Assembly: GCA_016124195.1 (NCBI GenBank)
Contig: WGOE01000003.1
Location: 248,001-312,000, forward strand
Direction: 5' to 3'
Origin: a bacterium
Lineage (GTDB): Bacteria > Pseudomonadota > Alphaproteobacteria > Rhodobacterales > Rhodobacteraceae
Length of the DNA stretch: 64,000 nt
The stretch's first letter is position 1, and each line of letters starts with the position of its first letter. Shown here one piece after another: positions 16,829-23,882 of the stretch. Position numbers and translations under genes: made by a program. The notes under the pieces were generated by a model that searched no databases, was not told the DNA's origin, and was given only the letters and a program-made list of their open reading frames with translations.

Positions 16829-17251
16829 CTAATCTTCGTCCTCGGGGGTCTGGCGGTTCAGCTTGACCCCGCTGCGCACTTTCTTTGCGGCGATGCGGCG
16901 CTGGATGCTGCCATAGGTCGGCTTGGTCGCCAGACGGCGCTTGGGCGCGATGAGGGCCTGGCGGATCATCTCGACCAGCCTGTCACGGGCCAGTTCGCGG
17001 TTCTGCGCCTGGCTGCGGGTTTCCTCTGCCTGAATGACGATGGCGCCTTCGGTCGTCCAGCGTCGGCCGGCCAGACGTTTCAGTCGTGCCTTCACGGCGG
17101 GGGTCAGGTTGGGCGACCGCTCTGCCTCGAAGCGCAATTCTACGGCGGTCGAGACCTTGTTGACGTTCTGCCCGCCCGGACCCGAGGCGCGGACGAATTG
17201 CTCTGACAATTCCCAGTCGGCGATCTGAATGGCATCGGTTACACGCAGCAT
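16829..17251 (-). CDS. arfB: Alternative ribosome-rescue factor ArfB (YaeJ-type peptidyl-tRNA hydrolase)
   Basis: 140 residues. The GGQ motif at residues 26-28 (RASGPGGQNVNKVST) and the basic C-terminal tail (RRIAAKKVRSGVKLNR), which inserts in the mRNA channel of stalled ribosomes, define ArfB rather than a full release factor. It rescues ribosomes stalled without a stop codon. Its neighbour upstream on the same strand is the unusual short transcription unit at 17283-17509, separated by an intrinsic terminator. Confidence 0.95.
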   Translation of the reverse strand: MLRVTDAIQIADWELSEQFVRASGPGGQNVNKVSTAVELRFEAERSPNLTPAVKARLKRLAGRRWTTEGAIVIQAEETRSQAQNRELARDRLVEMIRQALIAPKRRLATKPTYGSIQRRIAAKKVRSGVKLNRQTPEDED

Positions 17252-17282
17252 GACCGGGCTTTTAACAGCAAAGCATTCAGGA

Positions 17283-17314
17283 CAAAAGAGAAAGGGCCGC
17301 CTCTCCGGCGACCC
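17283..17314 (-). terminator. Intrinsic terminator of the small RNA/leader-ORF gene
   Basis: 8-bp stem (17307-17314 with 17294-17301, one G-U pair), 5-base loop, followed on the minus strand by a T-rich tract TTTCTCTTTT (17293-17284). It closes the short transcript before arfB. Confidence 0.8.
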
Positions 17315-17387
17315 TTCCCGAGTTCCAAGGAGATGGGCCAGTTAGGGCATCCATCCAACCTTTGGCCGTCTTGCAAGGGGGTTGCCC

Positions 17388-17444
17388 CTAGAAAACGAAC
17401 CTCCTGGCTGTCCCGACACCACTCTCCAATATCACTCTAGACAC
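17388..17444 (-). CDS. 18-residue peptide ORF with extreme Shine-Dalgarno
   Basis: GTG start at 17444, stop TAG at 17388; predicted peptide MSRVILESGVGTARRFVF. GGAGG lies 7 bases before the start, within AAAGGAGGTGATCCA, the strongest possible ribosome site. The peptide is mildly basic with a hydrophobic end and resembles no family I know. It is too short to judge coding bias. The ribosome site, its spacing, the short length and the terminator support translation; only ribosome profiling or cross-genome conservation would settle it. Confidence 0.5.
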   Translation of the reverse strand: MSRVILESGVGTARRFVF

Positions 17445-17480
17445 TGGATCACCTCCTTTCGAAATTGTTGCCGATAAGGT

Positions 17481-17509
17481 TAGGTTGGCACAGATTTGGT
17501 GTTTGTCAA
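17481..17509 (-). promoter_or_regulatory. Housekeeping-type promoter of the small RNA/peptide gene
   Basis: Consensus -35 TTGACA (17509-17504), 17-base spacer, weak -10 AACCTA (17486-17481). It sits immediately after the stop of the queuosine-precursor transporter gene. Confidence 0.6.
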
Positions 17510-17515
17510 AACCTT

Positions 17516-18136
17516 TTACGCTATCGGTGCGGTCATTTTGGCAACAATTAGACGGAAAGGCAGCAAACCGAAGAGCGCTATCCCAAATTTTACGCACCAG
17601 TCGGCGACGGCGAGCGAGACCCAGAATGGAACCACCCGGCCAAGCCCCAGAAGCGGGCCGGGGGCCGCCGCCCAGGACACGTCGTTGCCGGGCTCGAGAA
17701 AGGTCAGGCTGGCCGAAAAGGCGATGGTGAAGAAGATCACGCTGTCCAGCGTCGATCCCATCAGGGTGGAAATCAGCGGGGCGCGCCACCATTCGGCGCG
17801 GCGGAACCGGTCGAACAGGGTCACGTCGAGCAACTGGCCGACCAGAAACGCCGTGCCGGACCCAAGGGCGACGCGCAGCGTCACGAGGGGGCCGAATTCG
17901 TTGTGGATCTGTGTGCCCACCACCGAACAGAGCAAGCCCACGACGAAGCCGGCCAGCACCACGACGCGGGCCGCCCGAGCACCCTCGAGCCGGTTGGTGA
18001 TGTCATTGACCAGAAAGGACAGCGGATAGGTCAGCGCGCCCCAGGTCAGGAAGGCACCCATTGGGTGCTGCACAAGGATGTTGGAGGCCACGACAATGAC
18101 CGCCATGGCCAGAATGCCGGGAAACAGGATCTTCAT
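17516..18136 (-). CDS. Queuosine precursor transporter (YhhQ/COG1738 family)
   Basis: 206 residues from ATG 18136 (MKILFPGILAMAVIVVASNIL); the frame is open further upstream but that part overlaps the start region of no known domain. Six hydrophobic segments, LTWGALTYPLSFLVNDITNRLEGARAAR and STLMGSTLDSVIFFTIAF match the family, which imports preQ0/preQ1 or queuine-type precursors. I looked for a preQ1 riboswitch in the 85 bases upstream and saw no convincing match. Confidence 0.9.
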   Translation of the reverse strand: MKILFPGILAMAVIVVASNILVQHPMGAFLTWGALTYPLSFLVNDITNRLEGARAARVVVLAGFVVGLLCSVVGTQIHNEFGPLVTLRVALGSGTAFLVGQLLDVTLFDRFRRAEWWRAPLISTLMGSTLDSVIFFTIAFSASLTFLEPGNDVSWAAAPGPLLGLGRVVPFWVSLAVADWCVKFGIALFGLLPFRLIVAKMTAPIA

Positions 18137-18221
18137 TTGCTTTTTTTCCGTTTTTACAAGGTCGCGGAGACTTGGCCCTCCCCATGAGGACGGCGGCTGA
18201 TACGCTCGGCCTTCAGGCGTG

Positions 18222-19112
18222 TCAATCGGGCAGGCGATACTCGACGATCTGGCTGCGGAACAGCGGCAGGTAGTTGTCATCGCTGATCATCGTGGCCACC
18301 AGTCCGTCCGGACCGCGCCAGACGACAAGGCCTTCGAGGTTGTCATGCGTGCCGGGTTCGGTCTGCAACACGGTACTTTCCCGGGTCAGCCCGGTTTCGG
18401 CCAGATCAAACCGGCGGATCCTGGTGGCAAAGCCGCCAAGGCCGCGAAACTCACGCTCCAGAACATAGAGCCTGCCATCCGGGCCAAAGGTCGCGTCCGA
18501 CACCAGAAAAGCCCCGCGGCGCGGCAGGACGAAGGGCTGGTCCCAGCCGCCCTTGCGGAAACGGTAAACCGGAAAGGGCCGGCCCGGCGCGGCCGAGATT
18601 TCGGGGATCGTGTAAAGCGTGCCATCGGGCGCCAGCGCCAGGGCCTCCAGCGCGCGATTTTTCGGCATCGCGGCAAAGGCCGGGGGCACGGGCAGAAAAG
18701 TGGCAGGCTTGCCGAGCCCGGCATAGCGCTGCACCCGCGCCGGTCCCTCGAACGAGACGTAAAGGCTGCCATCCGCCGCGACCGCAAGCCCCTCGCTGTC
18801 GGTCATGCCATCGGCCAGCGGCTGGCCGTCTGGGCCCAAAAGACGTGTCATGGCCCCGGTGTGGATGGCCGTGATCCGCCCGGCGGCGTCGCGGTCAAAC
18901 CGGCCGGTCACAAAGGCGCCGTGGTCCGAAACTGCCAGAAAGCCGGACGCGTCCGAGGCCATGTGCAGCGCCGAGAACCCGCCGAACAGTGCGCCGGGGC
19001 CGTGAAACGCGAGGTCCTGCAACAATCCCCGCGGAGGCAGCGGACCCGCGCTGCCGCTAAAGCCCGCCAGAACCAGCAGCAGGGTTAGTTTGCCGAGAGA
19101 ACGGCGGAGCAT
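18222..19112 (-). CDS. Exported esterase-like/phytase-like beta-propeller protein
   Basis: 296 residues with an N-terminal signal peptide (LGKLTLLLVLAGFSGSAG). FGGFSALHMASDASGFLAVSDHGAFVTGRF, DSEGLAVAADGSLYVSFEG, NRALEALALAPDGTLYTIPE and HDNLEGLVVWRGPDGL repeat the pattern of the 'esterase-like activity of phytase' family (PF13449). It is predicted to be periplasmic. The 5' end overlaps the 3' end of mepA by 28 bases, so the two are co-transcribed. The enzymatic activity is unproven for this family. Confidence 0.85.
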   Translation of the reverse strand: MLRRSLGKLTLLLVLAGFSGSAGPLPPRGLLQDLAFHGPGALFGGFSALHMASDASGFLAVSDHGAFVTGRFDRDAAGRITAIHTGAMTRLLGPDGQPLADGMTDSEGLAVAADGSLYVSFEGPARVQRYAGLGKPATFLPVPPAFAAMPKNRALEALALAPDGTLYTIPEISAAPGRPFPVYRFRKGGWDQPFVLPRRGAFLVSDATFGPDGRLYVLEREFRGLGGFATRIRRFDLAETGLTRESTVLQTEPGTHDNLEGLVVWRGPDGLVATMISDDNYLPLFRSQIVEYRLPD

Positions 19113-19969
19113 TGCGGCGGCAGATCGGCCATGGTGAATTCGCGCGGACCTTTCCGGTGCGGCGGCTTGGGACCGGGGTTCTTGACCGGCTTGGGATGCA
19201 GATAGGCGTCCGACACCCAGTAATTCAGCGTCTCGTCACAGCCATTGCCACCCTTCGACAGTTCGGACACCGTCGGCGATTGCGTCTGGCACAGCGCCGA
19301 CCCCGGCGGGCATTTCAGCCGGACGTGAAAGTGGTCTTCATGCCCCGCCTCCGGGCGCAGGTGTTGCAGCCATTTGGTATCCGAGGGCTTGGCGGTCTTG
19401 CAGATCTCCAGCTTGATGGCGGCGGCGACGAAGATACGGTCGACCCGCGGATCAGAGGCGGCAGCCTTCAGGATCTCGCGGTAGGACGGGTTCCAGTTCT
19501 GGTTCACGCGCAACTGGTCATCGGTGCGGATCGAGATCGACGAGATTTTCTCGCGCGCGGCCCGGGAGAGGTCAAGCCGGCTCGGCGGCAGGAACCAGAC
19601 ATCGGCGTCCAGCCCCATCTGGTGGCTGGCATGACCCGAAATCATCGGCCCGCCACGCGGATTGCCCATGTCGCCGATGTAAAGCCCGCGCCAGCCGAAC
19701 TGCGTGACGGTATGGCTGAGGTCTTCCAGATAGCTGACCAGAACCGGACTGCCCCAGTTGCGGTCGCGCGACAGGCGCATGGCCTGCCAGGTCGGCCCGG
19801 TTTCCGGCAGTTCGACATTGCCGGCCGCACAGCCTCTGGCATAGGTGCCGATCGGCTCGGCCGGGCCGGAGGTCGGCTGCAACTGCGCTGCAAAGAGCTT
19901 GGCCGCTAGTGTTTCGGCACCCGCCGGCGGCGCCAGAAGCAGCAGCAGACTGACAAGCCATGGTTTCAC
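19085..19969 (-). CDS. mepA: Penicillin-insensitive murein DD-endopeptidase MepA
   Basis: 294 residues starting at GTG 19969 (MKPWLVSLLLLLAPPAGA, a signal peptide). The LAS-type metallopeptidase residues are present: HASHQMGLDADVWFLPP (His, Asp) and EAGHEDHFHVRLKCPPG (HxH). The protein cleaves the D-Ala-mDAP crosslink in periplasmic peptidoglycan. The GTG start overlaps the TGA stop of the upstream MFS gene (GTGA). The cysteines near the C-terminus (KCPPGSALC, GNGC) are typical of the family. Confidence 0.95.
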   Translation of the reverse strand: MKPWLVSLLLLLAPPAGAETLAAKLFAAQLQPTSGPAEPIGTYARGCAAGNVELPETGPTWQAMRLSRDRNWGSPVLVSYLEDLSHTVTQFGWRGLYIGDMGNPRGGPMISGHASHQMGLDADVWFLPPSRLDLSRAAREKISSISIRTDDQLRVNQNWNPSYREILKAAASDPRVDRIFVAAAIKLEICKTAKPSDTKWLQHLRPEAGHEDHFHVRLKCPPGSALCQTQSPTVSELSKGGNGCDETLNYWVSDAYLHPKPVKNPGPKPPHRKGPREFTMADLPPQCSAVLSAN

Positions 19970-21327
19970 GCGCGTTCCCCCATCGGTTTGACCCAAGCCA
20001 GAACCACCATCCCAAGGACGAAGAGAGAGATCAAGGGAATGGCGATGCCGAGCCGCGACGACCCGGTCACGATCGTGAAAGCGGCAATCCCCATGGTGCC
20101 CAGAAAGGTCGTGGCCTTGCCCGACAGCGCATAAAGGCCAAAGGATTCCGTGGCGCGTTCGGGCGTGGTGTGAAACACCATCATGGTCCGGCTGGCCGCC
20201 TGCAAGGACCCGCCCGCGGCCCCGATTCCGCAGCCACAGACATAGAAAACCAGGTCCGGCAGGCTGGAACCCTCGGCCAGCGGCAGGCCGAAGAAGGTGC
20301 TGCGCGACATCCCCGCCACAACCAGACAGACCAGGATCAGCACCCCCATCGACAACACGATCACCGGCTTCGGCCCCAGCGCCGAATCCATCCTTCCGCC
20401 CGCCCAGGTGAAGACCGCCGCCGAGATGGCCGCGATGATGCCGAATATCCCGATCTGGGTGATCGACCAGCCCAGAACGCCCGAGGCGTAGATGCCGCCG
20501 ATCCCGTAAAGCGCGTTGAGCGCGTCGCGGTAGAGCATCGAGCTGAGCAGATGCGCACCGAGGCTCCGACGCCGGCGCAGCGACAGGATCAGTTGCCACA
20601 ACTCGCGCAGGGACTGCCCGAGTTTGACCCGCAGTCTGGGCGTTCCCTCATGGACCCACAGAAAGAAGGGCACCATGAAGATCACGTACCAGATCGCTGT
20701 GAAGGGGCCGACCGCCCTTGTGCCCTCGCGTGCGGCGGCATCCAGGCCGAACACCGGTGCCATGCCGATCAGAGTCTTGCCCGTTGCGCTGTTTTCGTTG
20801 AAAAACAACAGCATAATGACCAACGAGACGATCCCGCCCAGATAGCCCCAGGCCGAGCCCGCGCCCGAAATCTTGCCCATGTCCTCATCGCCGGTCAGGT
20901 CGGGCATCAGGGAGTTGGTGAAGATCGTGGCGAACTCCATCCCGATCAGGCCAAGGCCGAACCAGAACATCGCCATGAAAAGATCGGGCTCAATCGGGTT
21001 GAGGTACCAAAGCCCGGCCGACCCCAGCACGTAAAGCGCCGAAAAGCCCCAGATCCATGGCATGCGGCGCCCCGAACCATCGGCGATCGCCCCCAGGATC
21101 GGCGCCAGACAGGCGATGAGGATGCCCGAGACCGTCTGGCCCGTCGTCCAGTAGGCCTGCGCCGCGGCATTGGCTGCGGCCTGATCCATGCCGGCTGACA
21201 GGAATTTGGCGCTCGCCACCTCCGAGAAGTAGGGCGCGAAGGTGAAGGTCAGCAAAAGCGTGCTGTAAGGCTGGCTCGCCCAGTCAAAAAAGTACCAGCC
21301 CCAGATGCGCTGCCGCTTCGACGCCAT
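19966..21327 (-). CDS. MFS transporter, UMF1/Atg22-like
   Basis: 453 residues from ATG 21327 (MASKRQRIWGWYFFDWASQPYSTLLLTFTFAPYF). That start and GAIADGSGRRMPWIWGFSALYV are typical of the UMF1 family (DWA-N/Q at the first helix). About 12 membrane segments. Substrate unknown. It is the promoter-proximal gene of a likely operon with mepA and the phytase-like gene. Confidence 0.88.
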   Translation of the reverse strand: MASKRQRIWGWYFFDWASQPYSTLLLTFTFAPYFSEVASAKFLSAGMDQAAANAAAQAYWTTGQTVSGILIACLAPILGAIADGSGRRMPWIWGFSALYVLGSAGLWYLNPIEPDLFMAMFWFGLGLIGMEFATIFTNSLMPDLTGDEDMGKISGAGSAWGYLGGIVSLVIMLLFFNENSATGKTLIGMAPVFGLDAAAREGTRAVGPFTAIWYVIFMVPFFLWVHEGTPRLRVKLGQSLRELWQLILSLRRRRSLGAHLLSSMLYRDALNALYGIGGIYASGVLGWSITQIGIFGIIAAISAAVFTWAGGRMDSALGPKPVIVLSMGVLILVCLVVAGMSRSTFFGLPLAEGSSLPDLVFYVCGCGIGAAGGSLQAASRTMMVFHTTPERATESFGLYALSGKATTFLGTMGIAAFTIVTGSSRLGIAIPLISLFVLGMVVLAWVKPMGERA

Positions 21328-21444
21328 GACCGCCCCCGTTTTGACAATCAAGCCCGATCTGGCCAGATTAAGCAAGCACCGCAGAACAGATTGCGCTTGC
21401 CGCACTTGCACGCTACCACATATGCGCAAACGAAAGGCCCGAAC

Positions 21445-21732
21445 ATGACCTCGCTTCTGCAAATCATCCTGTTCGCCGTGCAGATCATCCGCTGGATCGT
21501 TCTGGTCCAGGTGATCATGAGCTGGCTGATCAACTTTCAGGTTCTCAACCTGCGCCAGCCTTTGGTCTCGCAGATCTGGTATGGCGTCAGCCGCACGCTG
21601 GAGCCGATCTATTCGCGGATCCGGCGGTTGATCCCGATCTCGGGCGGCATCGATTTCGCGCCGCTGATCCTGCTGTTCATCGTCTACGCGGTCGAGATCG
21701 TGATCCGCAACAACCTCTACGCATGGCATTAA
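21445..21732 (+). CDS. YggT-family membrane protein
   Basis: 95 residues from ATG 21445. Two hydrophobic hairpins (LQIILFAVQIIRWIVLVQVIMSW and FAPLILLFIVYAVEIVIRNNL) flank LEPIYSRIRRLIPISGGIDFAP, the YggT signature. The family is linked with osmotic/ion homeostasis and cell-division loci, without a settled biochemical role. It stands alone, 53 bases ahead of recQ on the same strand. Confidence 0.9.
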   Translation: MTSLLQIILFAVQIIRWIVLVQVIMSWLINFQVLNLRQPLVSQIWYGVSRTLEPIYSRIRRLIPISGGIDFAPLILLFIVYAVEIVIRNNLYAWH

Positions 21733-21784
21733 CCCTTCGTTTACCGGAGTTGGGCAAATTGCCGATGTGTACTGCATTGATCCC

Positions 21785-23836
21785 ATGACTGCGCCGGATG
21801 TCCTGCTTCATCAGGTATGGGGTTTTTCGGCATTTCGCCCCGGCCAGGAAGAGATTGTCCAGGCCGTGATCGCAGGCCGCAACACCCTGGCGATCATGCC
21901 GACAGGTGGCGGAAAATCCTTGTGTTTTCAGCTGCCTGCTCTGTGTCGCGATGGGGTGACGGTGGTGATTTCTCCGCTGATCGCGCTGATGCGGGACCAG
22001 GTCCGCGCGCTCAAGGCGGCCGGGGTCGAGGCAGGGGCTCTGACCTCTGGCAATACCGAAGACGAAACCGAAGAGGTCTTTGGCGCGCTGGATGCGGGTC
22101 GGCTGAAGCTGCTCTATCTGGCGCCGGAACGTCTGGCGTCGGCGGGGACCTCCGCGATGCTGCGGCGGGTCGGCGTGTCGATGATTGCGGTGGACGAGGC
22201 GCATTGCGTCAGCCAGTGGGGCCACGACTTCCGCCCCGACTATCTGCGGATCGGTGAATTGCGCCGCGCGCTTGGCGTGCCGCTTGCCGCCTTCACCGCC
22301 ACCGCCGATGCCGAGACCCGGGCGGAAATCGTTACCCGTCTGTTTGATGGCGAGCCGCCCGTCACCTTCCTGCGCGGCTTTGACCGGCCGAACATCCGGC
22401 TGGCCTTTGCGGTGAAGGACAATCCGCGCGACCAGATCCTGCGTTATGCGGCGTCGCGCAAGGGGCAGTCGGGGATCATCTACTGCGGCAGCCGCTCCAA
22501 GACCGAGGTGCTGGCCCAAGCCCTGCGCGAGGCCGGCCACTCTGTCCTGCACTATCACGCCGGGATGGAGGCGCACGACCGCCGCGAGGCCGAATTGCGC
22601 TTTCAGCAGGAAGACGGGCTGATCGTGGTGGCGACAGTCGCGTTCGGCATGGGGATCGACAAGCCCGACATCCGTTGGGTGGCCCATGCCGACCTTCCCA
22701 AGTCGATCGAGGGCTATTACCAAGAGATCGGTCGTGCCGGTCGCGATGGCGCGCCTGCCGACACGCTGACGCTGTACGGCCCCGACGACATCCGCCTGCG
22801 CCGCAGCCAGATCGACGAAGGTGCGGCGCCCGGCGAACGCAAGCAGGCCGACCATGGCCGCCTGAACGCCCTGTTGGGCCTCGCCGAGGCGACCCATTGC
22901 CGGAGGCAGGTGCTGCTGGGCTATTTTGGCGAGACGTCAGAGCCTTGCGGCAATTGCGACCTGTGCCAGCGCCCGGCCAAGCTGTTCGATGCGACAGAGG
23001 CGGTGCGCAAGGCGCTGTCCGCCGTCCTGCGCACCGGCGAATATTTCGGCGTCGGTCATCTGGTTGATATCCTTACCGGAAACCCCACAGCCAAGGTGGT
23101 GGAGCGTGGCCACGACCAGTTGCCGACCTTTGCCGTCGGGCGGGATCTGTCGAAATCGGCCTGGACGGCGGTGTTTCGCCAGATGATGGGGCGTGATCTG
23201 GTACGCCCGGACCCCGACCGGTTCGGCGCCCTTCGGATGACCGACGCCGCCCGCCCGATCCTGCGGGGCGAGGCGAACATCACCCTGCGCGCCGATACGG
23301 TGGAAAAGGCCGACCGCTCCGAACGCAACACCGCCCGGGTCCAGGTCGATGAAGAGGATGTGGCGCTTCTGACAGCCCTGAAATCCAAACGGCGCAATCT
23401 GGCCGAGGCGCAGGGCGTGCCGGCCTATGTCGTCTTTCCGGACCGGACCCTGATCGAAATGGCGGAAAAGCGGCCGCAGACGCTGGATGAAATGATCGGC
23501 ATCACCGGCATCGGCGCGCGCAAGCTGGAAAGCTATGGTCAGGCGTTTCTGGAGGTCATTCTGGGCGAGAAGGTCGATCCGCCCTCTGCCGCACGCCGCA
23601 AGCTTGCCGGGCGCAGCGCCGGGCCGATCTATGACCGGCTGGAAGAGGCTCAGGTCGCCCTGTCGCGGGGCGAAAATGGCTTGGGGAAGTATCTGACCTG
23701 CAGCGCCTCGACGCTCAGGCAGATCGCGGAAAGCCGGCCCTCGACCCTGGCGGACCTGTACCGCGTCAGCGGCATGGGAGAGGCGCGCACCGAACGCTTT
23801 GGCGCCGTCTTTCTGGATATCCTGCGCGATACGTGA
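21785..23836 (+). CDS. recQ: ATP-dependent DNA helicase RecQ
   Basis: 683 residues from ATG 21785. Motif I MPTGGGKSLCFQLPAL, DEAH-type motif II VDEAHCVSQWGHDFRPDY, motif VI QEIGRAGRDG, and the zinc-binding cysteines CRRQVLLGYFGE...CGNCDLC are in order. A winged-helix region follows, then two HRDC-like modules (about residues 520-595 and 610-680). It unwinds recombination and repair intermediates 3' to 5'. Length is somewhat above that of E. coli RecQ because of the second HRDC-like repeat. Confidence 0.96.
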   Translation: MTAPDVLLHQVWGFSAFRPGQEEIVQAVIAGRNTLAIMPTGGGKSLCFQLPALCRDGVTVVISPLIALMRDQVRALKAAGVEAGALTSGNTEDETEEVFGALDAGRLKLLYLAPERLASAGTSAMLRRVGVSMIAVDEAHCVSQWGHDFRPDYLRIGELRRALGVPLAAFTATADAETRAEIVTRLFDGEPPVTFLRGFDRPNIRLAFAVKDNPRDQILRYAASRKGQSGIIYCGSRSKTEVLAQALREAGHSVLHYHAGMEAHDRREAELRFQQEDGLIVVATVAFGMGIDKPDIRWVAHADLPKSIEGYYQEIGRAGRDGAPADTLTLYGPDDIRLRRSQIDEGAAPGERKQADHGRLNALLGLAEATHCRRQVLLGYFGETSEPCGNCDLCQRPAKLFDATEAVRKALSAVLRTGEYFGVGHLVDILTGNPTAKVVERGHDQLPTFAVGRDLSKSAWTAVFRQMMGRDLVRPDPDRFGALRMTDAARPILRGEANITLRADTVEKADRSERNTARVQVDEEDVALLTALKSKRRNLAEAQGVPAYVVFPDRTLIEMAEKRPQTLDEMIGITGIGARKLESYGQAFLEVILGEKVDPPSAARRKLAGRSAGPIYDRLEEAQVALSRGENGLGKYLTCSASTLRQIAESRPSTLADLYRVSGMGEARTERFGAVFLDILRDT

Positions 23837-23882
23837 TCAGGCGCCCGACGGCACGGGCGCCCGTCTTGTCAACGCGGTCTTT

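Larger units (their letters stand above)
17283..17474 (-). ncRNA. Short structured transcript with extended complementarity to the 16S rRNA 3' end
   Basis: Bounded by a TTGACA promoter (17504-17509) and an intrinsic terminator (17283-17314), it would be about 190 nt. Near its 5' end the minus strand (17459-17444) is the exact complement of CTGGATCACCTCCTTT, which is the 3' tail of alphaproteobacterial 16S rRNA. That is 16 pairs, against the usual 4-8 for a Shine-Dalgarno. A GTG with correct spacing opens an 18-codon ORF. Its stop lies in a small hairpin (AGGGG-GTTG-CCCCT on the plus strand, 17376-17389), then come about 60 bases and the terminator. I do not recognise the family. It could be a dual-function RNA/peptide gene, a ribosome-titrating RNA, or a highly translated leader. 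Boundaries are predicted, not measured. Confidence 0.6.

Noticed and set aside
17444-17459. Plus-strand CTGGATCACCTCCTTT looks like the end of a 16S rRNA gene
   Set aside because: Upstream bases do not match helix 45 or any other 16S region, and no 23S or tRNA follows. The minus-strand reading as a ribosome site explains it better.
17388-17792. 134-codon open frame including the 18-codon ORF
   Set aside because: It overlaps most of the 3' end of the transporter gene in another frame, and its own ribosome site is inside the frame. Only the last 18 codons have start signals.
18137-18221. Possible preQ1 riboswitch before the queuosine-precursor transporter
   Set aside because: An A-rich stretch lies before the start, but I could not find the required stem-loop and pseudoknot partner of a preQ1-I aptamer.
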